A stretch of DNA of 64,000 nt from Labilithrix sp. GTDB taxonomy: Bacteria; Myxococcota_A; Polyangia; Polyangiales; Polyangiaceae. The notes beneath the pieces were generated by a model. That model was not told the DNA's origin and did not search any database. It saw only the letters and a list, made by a program, of their open reading frames with translations. The stretch lies in assembly GCA_019637225.1 (NCBI GenBank), contig JAHBWC010000001.1, positions 124,001 to 188,000 of the forward strand, in the 5' to 3' direction. Position 1 is the stretch's first letter. Each line of letters begins with the position of its first letter. Below, piece by piece: positions 46,798 through 56,432 of this stretch. A program made the position numbers and the translations under genes.

Positions 46798-48339
46798 TTG
46801 AGCATTCTGGAACGCTTGCAGGCACGATGGATCGACGTGAAGGGGCTCGACGAGAGCACCCTGAAACAGCGCCGAGGGTTGCTGGTGGAGGTGCTCTCCG
46901 GCAAATGGCCCGCCGAGCCCGCGGCGCGTGACGAGTACGTCACGGCGATCGGAGGCGACGTGACCGCGCTGCTCGCGCTCGGGTGCGATCCCAACCAACA
47001 CGGGGGGACATTCACGCCACTCACGATCTCCTCGCGCAACGCCGTCACCGATCCTGCGCTCGCCTGGCGCTGGTGCGAGCTGTTGCTGGCCGGCGGCGCC
47101 GATCCCAAGGGCGAGTACGGCTTCGTCACGCCGCAGCTGCAGGGTGCCACCGTGCTGCGCGACTTCTTCTTCGCGAGGCGTCGCTACTTCGCGAACGACG
47201 AGGCCGCCAAGAACGTCTGCCTGCAGGTGATCGAGCGCCTGAGCGCGCTCGTCGATCTCGGCCACGCGGAGATCGCCGGCGCCGCGTGCGCCTGGGAAGA
47301 CACAGCGCTGCTCGAGCGCTGTCTCGCTGCCGGCGCCGATCCAACCCACACGCTGTATTCCGCGCTCCTCGACGATTCGATGCCTGCGATCGAGCTGTGC
47401 CTGCGCGCGGGCGCCGACCCGAATGGCAAGTACGGCGTGTGTCCCTTGCTCGGCTGCGCACAATCGCGCGCGGCCGTCGAGAGGATGCTCTCCGCTGGCG
47501 CCAATCCGGAAGCGCGCAGCGACGACGGGCTGGCGGTGATGTTCTACCTGCGCGATCGCGGCGAGGACGTGGTGGCCGCATTGCCGTCCCACTGCATTCA
47601 GAGCCTCGACGAGCTGGTCACCAGCGTCGAGCACCGGGTAGCGCAGGGCTTCCCATGCTTTCACCCGCTGTGGTGGATCTCGCGGCGGGCGCCGTCGGCC
47701 CTGGCGCACGAAGCGACGTCGCTCGCCGAATGGAACAAGCGCACCGACGAGATCGTCGCCGAGGCCACGCAGGCCATCGCCGCCGGAGCCAGCCCCACCA
47801 GCCCGGCGGGGTTCGTCGGCCTTTGCCGCCTCGGGCACGCCGCGCTGGTCCGCGAGGCGCTCGCCGCCGGGGCCGATCCCAACGGCGCAGCGATGCTCCA
47901 CGAGGGCAATCGTACCGCCGGCCGGACTCCTCTCGAGATGGCCACCGAGCACGATCGCATCGAGGTGATCAAGGTGTTGCTCGAAGCGGGAGCCCTGGTG
48001 CACGGTCAACCGTTGCCGCGCTATCACGGCATGCCCGTGGCGCGCACCGCGGCGTTCCGGCTGTGCAGCGAAGAGGCGCTCGAGCTGTTGCTCGCGGCAG
48101 GCCTCGACCTGCAGCTGCGCGACGGCGACAACAAGACCCTGCTCGATCGCTGGGCGCTCAACGGAACCGTGGTCCTCAACCACAAGGTCCCCAAGGGCAT
48201 GACCATCCACGAGCGCCTGTTCGCCTGCGGCAAGCGGCTACGCAAGCATGGCGTACCGATGACGCTCGCGCTGCGCGAGGTGTGGAAGGCTCACATCAAG
48301 AAGAAGCCCGTCGCCGCATTCGCCGCCGAGCTCGGCTGA
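46798..48339 (+). CDS. Ankyrin-repeat protein
   Basis: TTG 46798 follows ATAGGAG at good spacing and is the first plausible start. The 513-residue protein has no signal peptide. It contains about eight ankyrin-type units, best seen as TALLALGCDPNQHGGTFTPL, CELLLAGGADPKG, LERCLAAGADPTHTLY, IELCLRAGADPNG, VERMLSAGANPEA, VREALAAGADPNGA, IKVLLEAGALVHGQ and LELLLAAGLDLQLRDGDN. Ankyrin arrays mediate protein binding. The Trp-rich WKAHIKKKP tail is unremarkable. It is a stand-alone gene; the partner is unknown. Confidence 0.88.
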   Translation: MSILERLQARWIDVKGLDESTLKQRRGLLVEVLSGKWPAEPAARDEYVTAIGGDVTALLALGCDPNQHGGTFTPLTISSRNAVTDPALAWRWCELLLAGGADPKGEYGFVTPQLQGATVLRDFFFARRRYFANDEAAKNVCLQVIERLSALVDLGHAEIAGAACAWEDTALLERCLAAGADPTHTLYSALLDDSMPAIELCLRAGADPNGKYGVCPLLGCAQSRAAVERMLSAGANPEARSDDGLAVMFYLRDRGEDVVAALPSHCIQSLDELVTSVEHRVAQGFPCFHPLWWISRRAPSALAHEATSLAEWNKRTDEIVAEATQAIAAGASPTSPAGFVGLCRLGHAALVREALAAGADPNGAAMLHEGNRTAGRTPLEMATEHDRIEVIKVLLEAGALVHGQPLPRYHGMPVARTAAFRLCSEEALELLLAAGLDLQLRDGDNKTLLDRWALNGTVVLNHKVPKGMTIHERLFACGKRLRKHGVPMTLALREVWKAHIKKKPVAAFAAELG

Positions 48340-48436
48340 AGACGGAGACGTGGCGGCAAGTGCCGCGCGACGACTCGCTGTAGCGGCCTGACCGCCTGGT
48401 CGCGGCCCACGCAAACGGCCGCGCGCGTCGACGCAC

Positions 48437-51334
48437 TCACGTGCCGCCGTCGGCGCAGTACGAGCAGCGCCCGTTGGTGCAGAGGAGTGAGGAGCAGTCG
48501 CAGTCGCTCGCGCAGGCGCGGCAGGCGCGGAGGCGTGTCGGGGCGACGCCCGCGTCATCGGGGCCAGGGCAGACGAGTCGGCTGCCGGAGACCGTCACGT
48601 CGACGTCGAACTCTGCCCCCTGGCAGCCCGCGACAGAGGACGGCGCGCGGTCGTTCGGGCAGAACGCGACGCGGGCGGTGCTGATCGCGGCCTCGCGTGT
48701 CGGCGCGCCACCGAGCTGGATCGCGCTGCACGGCGTCGCGACTTTCGTTGCGCGGTCGACGACCTGCGTCGTCGTCATCGGCAAGAGCGCGCCGCCCAAC
48801 GAGCGTGCGTCGTCCATTTTCGTTCCGCCGAACGTCGCGCCGCAGAAGGTCGCGTTCGAGAAGTCGGCGTGTTGTGTCTGGGTCGAGCTCAGGTCGGCGC
48901 CCGTGAGATCGACGCCGAGGAACGTCGCGCCCGAGAAGTCACCCCCGCGCGCGGTGAGGTTGACCATGTTGCTCCCCGAGAGATCGGCGAACGCGAACAC
49001 CGCATCCCCGATCTCGAGCAGGGCTCGGTCGGCGGGCGGCGGGAGCCGGACGGTCGCCTCGCGGAAGACGCCGCGGCGAAGTCGCGCACGCAGCATGCTC
49101 CTCGGGGCAAACGTCGTCCCTTTGAAATTCGTCGACAGGAACGCACCGCCGCTCCCGCCTGCCCCGTCGGCGTAGGCGTCGCCGATGAAGTCCGTGAGGT
49201 CGACCCCGCTGAGGTCCGAGTAGATGAAGGAGGCGCCGCTGGCGAACGCGCTCTTGAACGACGAGTCGCGAAGATCCAGGTTGACGAAGCTTGCGCGGAC
49301 GAGCGCGGATCGGTCGAACCGGGTGCTCCGGAACGAGAGGTTTCGAAAGTTCGTGCCCGAGGCGCGGAGTCCGCAGAGGTCGGCGCCGTCGATGGTGGTC
49401 GCGACGGGATCGTCGCCACTTCCGTCGATCGTCGCGCCGTCGAGGTTCGCGCGGCGCCAGAACGACGGAGGAAGCTGAGAGGGGCGCAACGTGGAGCCCG
49501 AGAGCCGTGGGATCCGGAGGAGCGGAGGGTCCTCGTCGCATGGCTTCTCGGAGAGCTTCTCGCCGGGATACGGGAGGAAGTTCGGTGGTCCGCCCCACTT
49601 CACATTGCGAAGATCGATGTTGAGAAAGTCCGTGCTCGTGAACGACGCCGCGGCGAAGCTCGCGCCGTCGAGGTTCGCTCGATCGAAGACGCTGGAGCCG
49701 AACGTGGCAGCATCGAACACGGCGCCGCTCAGGTCTGCCCTCGTGAAGTCGACGCTACTGAGCTCACAGACGCGGCAGGACGTTCCACGCCAGATGCTGT
49801 CGGTGGCGAGGACCTTCGGGATGCCGGACACCTTCATCCCGTCGATGACGGCTCCAGTGAAGTCGGTGCGCGTCAGGTTGCTGTAGAGGAGCCAGAGTCC
49901 AGGCGCCTGAACGTCGACGAGCTTCGCGTCGGTGAAGTCCGCGCTGATGAACTGAACGCGCGAGAGGTTCTTGCCGCTCAGATCCTTGCCGCGAAAGCTG
50001 CAGCCCGTACAGGCGTCGACGTCGACGACGAGCGACGAACGACGCTTGACGACGACGTTCTCGAACGAATTCGTCGGATTGCAAGGTACGTCGCTCTGGA
50101 CCTCCTTCACGTTCATCGGGATCGGGCCGGCCCACGTTCGAAGGTACGTGTCGCAGCCCACCTTGATGCTCTTCGGTCCACCCGCGAGACCCGGAAGGCC
50201 GAGGACCGCGCCGCTCGCGTTCGACTCGTTGATCACCCAAGCGGTGCCGCCGAAATCGCACGTGTCGAAGAGCGCGACCTCGCCGACCTTGAGCTCACCG
50301 ACCCGATCGGCCGGAGCACGCCGAGCGGCGAACGTCACCGGGAAGACTGGCCGAGCCGCGAAGCTCGTCGCGTTGATCGCTCCGACGCCGGCGCCGTCGA
50401 CCGCGGTCGGCAGGTAGAACGAGAGGACACCCGCGCCGTCCTGCGCGTCGTTCAAGACGAAGAACGACCACGGCGACGGCGACGGACGCGCGATGAGATG
50501 CCAGCGCTCGTGCGAGTCGGCCCTTGGACGGAGGGCGAGCAAACCATTCTCGTTGCCGAGCACGAGTGACGGATCGCCGGCGCGGGTGATCTCGCGGGGG
50601 GCCGCGCCGGCGCCGAACTGGAGGCCGCGGCTCGGGTCGACCTCCTTGTTCTTGTACGCTTCGACGACGACGGGCCCCCGTCCGTTCGTGCTCACCCGCC
50701 CGGCGGGTCTCGGGACGTTCTCCGACCCGAGATCGACGACGTGCCACGTGCTGTCCGGGAAGTCTCCCGGATCGATCCGCCGGCTGTCGGCCGAGCACGC
50801 GGTCGACTGGAGCGGCGTCGCGGCGTGCACGAAGACGTTCTTCGCGGCCTCTGGTCCAGTCGAGGCGTCGTGGGTCACGCGCAGGTCGTAGTCACCCGGC
50901 TCGAGCGTGACGGACGCGCAGCCGTCGGGGGCCCCCGCCGCGAGCGCGAGCACACTCTTGCCGTCGGCACGAACCAGCTCGACGCCGGCGAGCCCATCGC
51001 GCTTCTCACCGAGACACACCTCGAGTGTCTCGGCCTCACCGACCGTGTAGGGCACGACGTCTTCACCCGCCTTGCCGGTGTCGTCGACCGTAACCTGATC
51101 AGGACCCTCCAGATCGAGCAACACCGTGCTCGCGAGGTGCAGGCGCAAGCCCGGAGCCTTGACGAGCTCATGTTCGAGGAACGTCCCGTCGTTCCTCGGC
51201 GCGTCGACGATCGGCGCGGGCGGGGCGGGGTCACCGGTGCCACATGCGGCGACCGCGAGGACACTGGCGAGGCTCGCCGTGGTGGCGACAGCGAACACGG
51301 CGACGAACGGACGGGACTTGCAGAGGGTCTTCAT
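48437..51334 (-). CDS. Large lipoprotein with pentapeptide repeats
   Basis: ATG 51334 opens a lipoprotein signal (ASVLAVAAC, then GTGDPAPP). The 965-residue protein has an N-terminal half with beta-sandwich-like and crystallin-like parts (VGEVALFDTCDFGGTAWVIN). The second half is a broken quadrilateral beta-helix of pentapeptide repeats (SRVQFISADFTDAKLVDVQA, SSVDFTRADLSGAVFDAATF, SGVDLTDFIGD, ADLSGSNMVNLTARGGDFSG). It ends with a Cys-rich knot (CRACASDCDCSSLLCTNGRC). The gene upstream on the same strand stops inside its ATG, so they are coupled. A surface scaffold is likely. Confidence 0.82.
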   Translation of the reverse strand: MKTLCKSRPFVAVFAVATTASLASVLAVAACGTGDPAPPAPIVDAPRNDGTFLEHELVKAPGLRLHLASTVLLDLEGPDQVTVDDTGKAGEDVVPYTVGEAETLEVCLGEKRDGLAGVELVRADGKSVLALAAGAPDGCASVTLEPGDYDLRVTHDASTGPEAAKNVFVHAATPLQSTACSADSRRIDPGDFPDSTWHVVDLGSENVPRPAGRVSTNGRGPVVVEAYKNKEVDPSRGLQFGAGAAPREITRAGDPSLVLGNENGLLALRPRADSHERWHLIARPSPSPWSFFVLNDAQDGAGVLSFYLPTAVDGAGVGAINATSFAARPVFPVTFAARRAPADRVGELKVGEVALFDTCDFGGTAWVINESNASGAVLGLPGLAGGPKSIKVGCDTYLRTWAGPIPMNVKEVQSDVPCNPTNSFENVVVKRRSSLVVDVDACTGCSFRGKDLSGKNLSRVQFISADFTDAKLVDVQAPGLWLLYSNLTRTDFTGAVIDGMKVSGIPKVLATDSIWRGTSCRVCELSSVDFTRADLSGAVFDAATFGSSVFDRANLDGASFAAASFTSTDFLNIDLRNVKWGGPPNFLPYPGEKLSEKPCDEDPPLLRIPRLSGSTLRPSQLPPSFWRRANLDGATIDGSGDDPVATTIDGADLCGLRASGTNFRNLSFRSTRFDRSALVRASFVNLDLRDSSFKSAFASGASFIYSDLSGVDLTDFIGDAYADGAGGSGGAFLSTNFKGTTFAPRSMLRARLRRGVFREATVRLPPPADRALLEIGDAVFAFADLSGSNMVNLTARGGDFSGATFLGVDLTGADLSSTQTQHADFSNATFCGATFGGTKMDDARSLGGALLPMTTTQVVDRATKVATPCSAIQLGGAPTREAAISTARVAFCPNDRAPSSVAGCQGAEFDVDVTVSGSRLVCPGPDDAGVAPTRLRACRACASDCDCSSLLCTNGRCSYCADGGT

Positions 51335-54300
51335 GGGCTCACCGACGGGATCCAAAGCCAGACATCGGGCTCACGCCGTCCACCGAGAAGAAGCGTGTTC
51401 CATCCGAGCGCATAGACGTTCTGATTGTCGTCGAGCGCGAGCTTCCGAGCGACGAACGCGGACGTGCTCGCGACGAGGCCGGTGTTGCGTGCGTAGATGT
51501 CGAGGACGAAGTCATTCGGCTGGGCTGACCGAACGCCACGGGAGAGGACGTAGATCAGCTTGTTCGCCGGCTCGTACGCGATGTCGAGGTACGTGCGGTT
51601 GTCGGCGAGCGGAAAGATGGCGCTCGGCTTTCCGTCGATGGCGAAGAATGTCGTGTCGGGGGCCGCATCCGCGCTGCCGAACGCTTGCATGCGCTTGTTC
51701 CCGTCCTCGAGCACGATGAAGGAGTCGGTGTCCGTGGTCGCGCAGATCGCCACGGGACGAGAGAGGTAGCCGACGAGCGAACCGGGCCCGCTCCGCAGCG
51801 ACGACTCGGGGGCGTCCCGATCGGCGGTCGGCCCGCGCGAGATGCGCAGCGTGAGCAGCTCGAGCTTGTCTCCGATGCCGCTGAGCGCGAGGACGACGCC
51901 GGACTTGTGGATGGCGGCGCCGCGGATCGAAGGGCTTCGCAAGCGACCCCAGCTCGCGCCCGCACGCGGGTCGGCGTTGCTCGTCGGGGTCGGCCGGTAC
52001 GTCCGGAGATGATACGTGCCGCTGCTCGCCTCGAGGACGAGCGAATCGGGCACGGCGCCGGCGACGTAGGGCGTCTCACCGTCGGTCGTCACGCGGTAGA
52101 GCGGGATCGTGGGCGCGAGCTCACCGCAGCCGGGGTTCTTGAGCGTCGCGTCGGGATCCCCCGCGCCGTACTCCGGCAGCACGTTCAGGTTCACGTTCTG
52201 CATCGTGAAGACGACCGTGCCGCGCGATTGCGCGGGCCTGCCGCAGACGCCGGTGAGCTGCTCACTCTCCTTCCAGGCGTAGGCCATCTGCGCCTCGCCG
52301 CCGACCGTGAGGGCAACGGCTTCGCAGAGAGTATCGGCGGAGCACGCGAGGTCGGACCCCGGAAGTGGGGTGGTGCTGTCTTCGATCCACTTGTGGCGTG
52401 CCCCCTCGACGGCGAGGCGCTTGCGCGGCGAGTATCGCGTTCGTCCGTCGATCGTGATCTTGCTGTTCGTGATCGTCGTAGCCACCTCGACGTAGCTCTT
52501 CGCGTTGGGCGCGATCTCGAGGACGTTCTGGAACTCGCCGCTGCTGCGACCGACGACGGCTCCAGACTCCGCGAGGATCTCCATGACGAAATGGACCTTG
52601 CCGCCCGTCAGAACCGCAGGGACGTCGACGGTGAACGCGGACGGGGTGGTCACGGGGCTGAAGGCACCCGTCACCGGAGCGAGCGTGTCGCCGTTGAGCG
52701 GCGTGAGGAGCAGGCGGTAGCTCCTGCCGGTCTGCGGGAACCCGTATTTCTTCGCGGAGACGACGACGCGGACGGCGTTCGTCGAGGCGATCTGCGTCTC
52801 GCTGCACACCTTCGCCATCCCGATCTCGACCGTCGTTCGCGCGAGGACGGCCGCCGTCTCGGCCGCCTGGAGCGCGAAGAGCGCGGTACCGAGCACGGGG
52901 ATCCCCTTCGTCGCAGCGCCGGCCGCGATCGCGCCCGCCCACATGAGCGCGAAGGTTCCGCCGCGCGCGATCCCGAGCTGGATGACCTCATTGGCGAGCC
53001 AGACGCCGACCTTGGCGTAGTCGAAGCGCTTGCCTGGCTCCCGCGGGATCGCGGCGGCGGTCACCACCACGAGCTTCCCGAGGATCGTCAGCGCCTCCAT
53101 CCCGAGGGTCTTCCACTTGCCCGCCGTGAACGACGCACCAAACGCGAGCGCGGCCGTCGGGAGGCCGTACTCGATCCCGAGTGTGTAGGTGATGGCCTCG
53201 TGATCGACCGTGCGGTACTCCGGTCGATAGTCACCGGCGTCGAACGAGAACGCTCCGGTGAGAACCGCGAGTCGGCTCACACCCGGTGGGATCGCGACGC
53301 GGAATGTCTGCGTCTGCTTGATGCCGAGCGGAATGCCCATGAGCAAGGGCGGCGCATCGATGACACCGCCATAGAGCATCCAATCGGTCGATGACGGGCT
53401 CTCATTGGCGAGCTTCCAGATCGCTTCACGGCGAAGTGGGTTTCCACCTGCATCGAGGTAGGCGAAGAACACGCCGAGGTGGCGGTTGAAGGAGTTCTCG
53501 ACGGTGACCCTGACCATCCGCCCGTTTCCGGGGTCCGGCGTGAACGACACCGTCTGGCCCGCCGCGTTGCTCTCGCGCGGCATCGTCCACGTGTACGCCT
53601 GTTCCGCGCCCCCCTGAAGGAGACCGGGCGCCACGAGATCGATCGGCGGGGCTGGCGGCGGCCCGTCAGGTCGTGTCGCGGGCACGCCCGGCGTCGGATC
53701 CGGCAGCGGCTCCGCGCGCGTGGACCTCGCCTGCGGAGTGAAGAAGCGGGTGCCCTCGAGGTCCTCGTCGCTTCGAATCGAGTTGAGGAGCGCGACGATG
53801 AGCTCTTGAAGCTCCGGCAAGATGTCCGGGTTCGGCTCGTAGTGGAACCGCCACGCCGGGCGACCTCTTCGATCCTTGAGCTGAACGCCCTGCTCGTCGG
53901 TTTGGGGGATGAGGGCATTCGTGACGGGATGGCGCGACCATTCGGCACGCGCCCAACCGTCCTCGTCGAGGTCGTCCGTCGCGAGGCCGAACGACTTCAT
54001 CTTCTTGATGAGCCGCGAGAAGGGATCGCTCTGGTCGACGCGCGTCATCGCATCGATGTGCGAGAGCAAGATCACCGAGACCGCAGGGTCGAGCGAGAGG
54101 ACGTCCGGGTGGTGGTAGACGAGCCAACGTGCAGCGTCGGTGAAGTCGGTCAGCGCGGTGAGGTCCGTCTCGTTCAGCGCGGGCGCGGGTCCGCCGAGCT
54201 CCCGCGTGCCCAGGCCCGGCTGCCGATGGGAGAGGAAGGAGAGCGAGGTGCCCTTCAAGGTGCGTGCGGCTGCGATCCCCTGGGCCGGCACGTGGATTCC

Positions 54301-54687
54301 GGCGAGGGAGAGCCGTCGGCGTCCGTCGTCGAGCTCGGTCGTCACGATGTAGCTCTGAGGCGCGTCGGCCGGGAGGGCGACTTCATCGATGTAGTGAGTG
54401 AGCTCGCGGTCCTCGAGCTTCGCGAGCATCGCGTTGCTCGAGCGCGCTCGGGTCCGTGACTCCGGCGTGTGGCGCTCGAGGACGTAGCGCTCCATTCCGA
54501 GCTCGAGGACGTACTCGCGATCGGGGCGAAGCAAGCTCAGGTCGAAGCTCAGGTGCTTTCGCTCGACCGGACGATCGCCGCCGACACCGAGATCCGTATC
54601 CGGATCGTTACACCCAACGCCGAACGGAGCGGCGAGTCCCGCCCCCGCCACCGCTTTGAGGATGGCGCGCCTCGAGAGTTGCCACAT
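51331..54687 (-). CDS. Very large Tat-dependent lipoprotein of unknown function
   Basis: ATG 54687 starts a twin-arginine signal (LSRRAILKAVAGAG) that ends in a lipobox-like GVGC, so export by Tat and lipidation are both expected. The 1118-residue protein has a helical region with a peptidase-free look (SVILLSHIDAMTRVDQSDP), a Pro-rich linker, and beta-sandwich parts. It also has a hydrophobic central stretch (GGTFALMWAGAIAAGAATKG) and a C-terminal beta-propeller (CATTDTDSFIVLEDGNKRMQ, IAYEPANKLIYVLSRGV, DDNQNVYALGWNTLLL). No known family as a whole. Its stop overlaps the pentapeptide gene's start (ATGA), so the two products are probably made in equal amounts. Confidence 0.75.
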   Translation of the reverse strand: MWQLSRRAILKAVAGAGLAAPFGVGCNDPDTDLGVGGDRPVERKHLSFDLSLLRPDREYVLELGMERYVLERHTPESRTRARSSNAMLAKLEDRELTHYIDEVALPADAPQSYIVTTELDDGRRRLSLAGIHVPAQGIAAARTLKGTSLSFLSHRQPGLGTRELGGPAPALNETDLTALTDFTDAARWLVYHHPDVLSLDPAVSVILLSHIDAMTRVDQSDPFSRLIKKMKSFGLATDDLDEDGWARAEWSRHPVTNALIPQTDEQGVQLKDRRGRPAWRFHYEPNPDILPELQELIVALLNSIRSDEDLEGTRFFTPQARSTRAEPLPDPTPGVPATRPDGPPPAPPIDLVAPGLLQGGAEQAYTWTMPRESNAAGQTVSFTPDPGNGRMVRVTVENSFNRHLGVFFAYLDAGGNPLRREAIWKLANESPSSTDWMLYGGVIDAPPLLMGIPLGIKQTQTFRVAIPPGVSRLAVLTGAFSFDAGDYRPEYRTVDHEAITYTLGIEYGLPTAALAFGASFTAGKWKTLGMEALTILGKLVVVTAAAIPREPGKRFDYAKVGVWLANEVIQLGIARGGTFALMWAGAIAAGAATKGIPVLGTALFALQAAETAAVLARTTVEIGMAKVCSETQIASTNAVRVVVSAKKYGFPQTGRSYRLLLTPLNGDTLAPVTGAFSPVTTPSAFTVDVPAVLTGGKVHFVMEILAESGAVVGRSSGEFQNVLEIAPNAKSYVEVATTITNSKITIDGRTRYSPRKRLAVEGARHKWIEDSTTPLPGSDLACSADTLCEAVALTVGGEAQMAYAWKESEQLTGVCGRPAQSRGTVVFTMQNVNLNVLPEYGAGDPDATLKNPGCGELAPTIPLYRVTTDGETPYVAGAVPDSLVLEASSGTYHLRTYRPTPTSNADPRAGASWGRLRSPSIRGAAIHKSGVVLALSGIGDKLELLTLRISRGPTADRDAPESSLRSGPGSLVGYLSRPVAICATTDTDSFIVLEDGNKRMQAFGSADAAPDTTFFAIDGKPSAIFPLADNRTYLDIAYEPANKLIYVLSRGVRSAQPNDFVLDIYARNTGLVASTSAFVARKLALDDNQNVYALGWNTLLLGGRREPDVWLWIPSVSP

Positions 54688-54935
54688 GGACCTGAAGTGC
54701 TCCTTTGCCGACTCGCATCGTAGAACGACGTCGCCGATGCAATCTCGAAAAGCACACGTGTGACGCCACGCCCGTTGCCAATGGCACGACGTGTCCGTAG
54801 CGTGAGAAGCTGGGCGATGCCTGCGCGTCGATGCCGCTCAGCGCGCCCGTGACCGCAGGCCACCCGTTGGCGCCCTTGGCGAAGAGCCGGTACGAGAGCC
54901 CGACGCCCGGTGCCCGCTGGCGATCGAACCGGTGG
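54688..54935. other. Gap with a partial duplicate of the FN3 gene
   Basis: Bases 54876-54930 repeat 55699-55753 (inside the FN3 gene) with one mismatch in 55, in the same orientation, just past the FN3 gene's stop. The rest of the gap is promoter region of the Tat-lipoprotein gene. It looks like the trace of a tandem duplicate that was deleted. Confidence 0.65.
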
Positions 54936-56090
54936 TCAGAGGACGCCGGTGACCCAGTTCGACGGGGCGCTGTCGCCGACGGCGTTGACGGTGGTGACGC
55001 GGTACCACTTCCGCGACAGCGGACAGCCGATGTCCATGTTGACGCCCGCCACCCCGGCCGGGACGCTGCATGACGGACGGCTCGTGAACGAGCCTGCCGT
55101 CCCGGAGCCGCCGGGGACCGTCGCGAGCGGCCACCAGTAGCCGTCACCGCCCGGCGCCGCGTTCGGCACCTTCGCTCGCCACACTTCGATCTTGTACTGC
55201 GTGACCTGTGTTCCGCCGCTGTTCTTCGGCGGGTCCCATTTGAGCGAGACGAGGCCCCACGAGACGGTCATCTTCAGGCTCTCCGGGCCTCCGGGAAACG
55301 TGCCCGCGACCCCTTCGACGGGTGCCGACGGGGCACCACGCCCCGCGCCGTTGACCGCGATCACGCGATACGACAGCCGCGCGCCGGGCGTCAGGTTGGA
55401 GTCCGTGAAGCCGTAGCCGCCGGGCCGGTAGAGCCCGTGACCGTTCCGCACGCCATCGCTCGCCTGAAGGGTCCCGTGATCGGTCCAGGTCCTGCCGTCG
55501 GTCGAACGTTGCACGACGTACGATGTCACCGCGCTCGCGCCATTGGCGTAGGTCTGGACGACGCCGCCGACCACGCCCCAGAGAATGTTGAGTCGCCGAT
55601 CGCCGCTGATCGCCACCTGGACGACCGCGGGAGGCGACGCCGGACCGAACGGCGTGGCCGTCACGATCGCCGACGACGCGCCTATCCCACTGGCACTGTT
55701 GGCGAAGAGCCGGTACGAGAGCCCGACGCCCGGTGCCCGCTGGGGATCGAACCACTTGCGGCCGGTCGGCGGAATGGTGGCGACGTCGCTCCACGTCGTG
55801 CCATCGGTCGAACGCTGGAGAAGATACGTGTCGACGGGCGCGGCGCCCTCCGCGGTCGGCTGCGTCCAGGCCAACGCGACCTGCTCCGTACCGGCGGTCG
55901 CGGTGAAGCCTGCTGGCGCAGGTGGCGCGCTCCCCAACGCGGGGATCAGCTTGCCGACCGGGGGCTTCCCGCTCGGGCCAGACGGCGGCACCACCGCGCT
56001 CGGCTGCACGGCAACCTTCGGCGTCGCTGCGAACGCGAGGCCGCTGGCCGAGAGCATCGCGAAGAGCAGCGTGAGGACGCGGTAGTTCAT
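54936..56090 (-). CDS. Secreted protein with three fibronectin type III domains
   Basis: ATG 56090 opens a Sec signal (VLTLLFAMLSASGLAFA). The 384-residue protein has a Pro-rich linker and then three FN3 domains with the usual Trp and Tyr marks: VALAWTQPTAEGAAPVDTYL, GLSYRLFANSASG; LNILWGVVGG, ARLSYRVIAVNGAGRGAPS; VSLKWDPPKNSGGTQVTQYK, KWYRVTTVNAVGDSAPSNW. Such domains serve as spacers or adhesion modules. An extra 17-codon extension upstream is rejected because it precedes the signal. The shared ATTTACGTAAACG element lies 47 bp before the start. Confidence 0.85.
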   Translation of the reverse strand: MNYRVLTLLFAMLSASGLAFAATPKVAVQPSAVVPPSGPSGKPPVGKLIPALGSAPPAPAGFTATAGTEQVALAWTQPTAEGAAPVDTYLLQRSTDGTTWSDVATIPPTGRKWFDPQRAPGVGLSYRLFANSASGIGASSAIVTATPFGPASPPAVVQVAISGDRRLNILWGVVGGVVQTYANGASAVTSYVVQRSTDGRTWTDHGTLQASDGVRNGHGLYRPGGYGFTDSNLTPGARLSYRVIAVNGAGRGAPSAPVEGVAGTFPGGPESLKMTVSWGLVSLKWDPPKNSGGTQVTQYKIEVWRAKVPNAAPGGDGYWWPLATVPGGSGTAGSFTSRPSCSVPAGVAGVNMDIGCPLSRKWYRVTTVNAVGDSAPSNWVTGVL

Positions 56091-56136
56091 GCGATGGATC
56101 GTATGAATCGCGGTGCATGGAAACCAGCGGTTGGGC

Positions 56137-56165
56137 ATTTACGTAAACGCGCGCTCGATGAGCGC
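56137..56165. repeat. Shared upstream element, copy 2
   Basis: ATTTACGTAAACGCGCGC at 56137-56154, running into GCGCTCGATGAGCGC at 56151-56165, repeats the element at 43463-43511 with the inverted repeat in the opposite orientation and closer. It lies 47 bp upstream of the FN3 gene start. The rest of 56166-56432 holds no gene I can support. Confidence 0.6.
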
Positions 56166-56432
56166 TCGTCGCAACGTCGTGCGTACATCGTCGACGCCTT
56201 CCTGGCCCTTCACCTAAGGCGCAACCCAGTCGTGCCGCTTTACTAGCGTGGCGTTGGCTTCCGATAACGAAGGCCGAGTGCCGGGCAACGGACTCTTCAC
56301 GGCTGGCGTGCGCCGAGCTCGTCGAGGAGCGCCCGCGCGTCGCGCTGTGCACGACGCGGGCGTCCCCGATTCGCATTGCGTCGTGTGTATTGCTCATTGA
56401 GCCCCTGCACGATCCGTGGGACACCGCGAGTG

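Noticed and set aside
51331-51355. A further upstream start for the pentapeptide gene at 51355
   Set aside because: It adds seven residues before a good lipoprotein signal and spoils the ATGA overlap.
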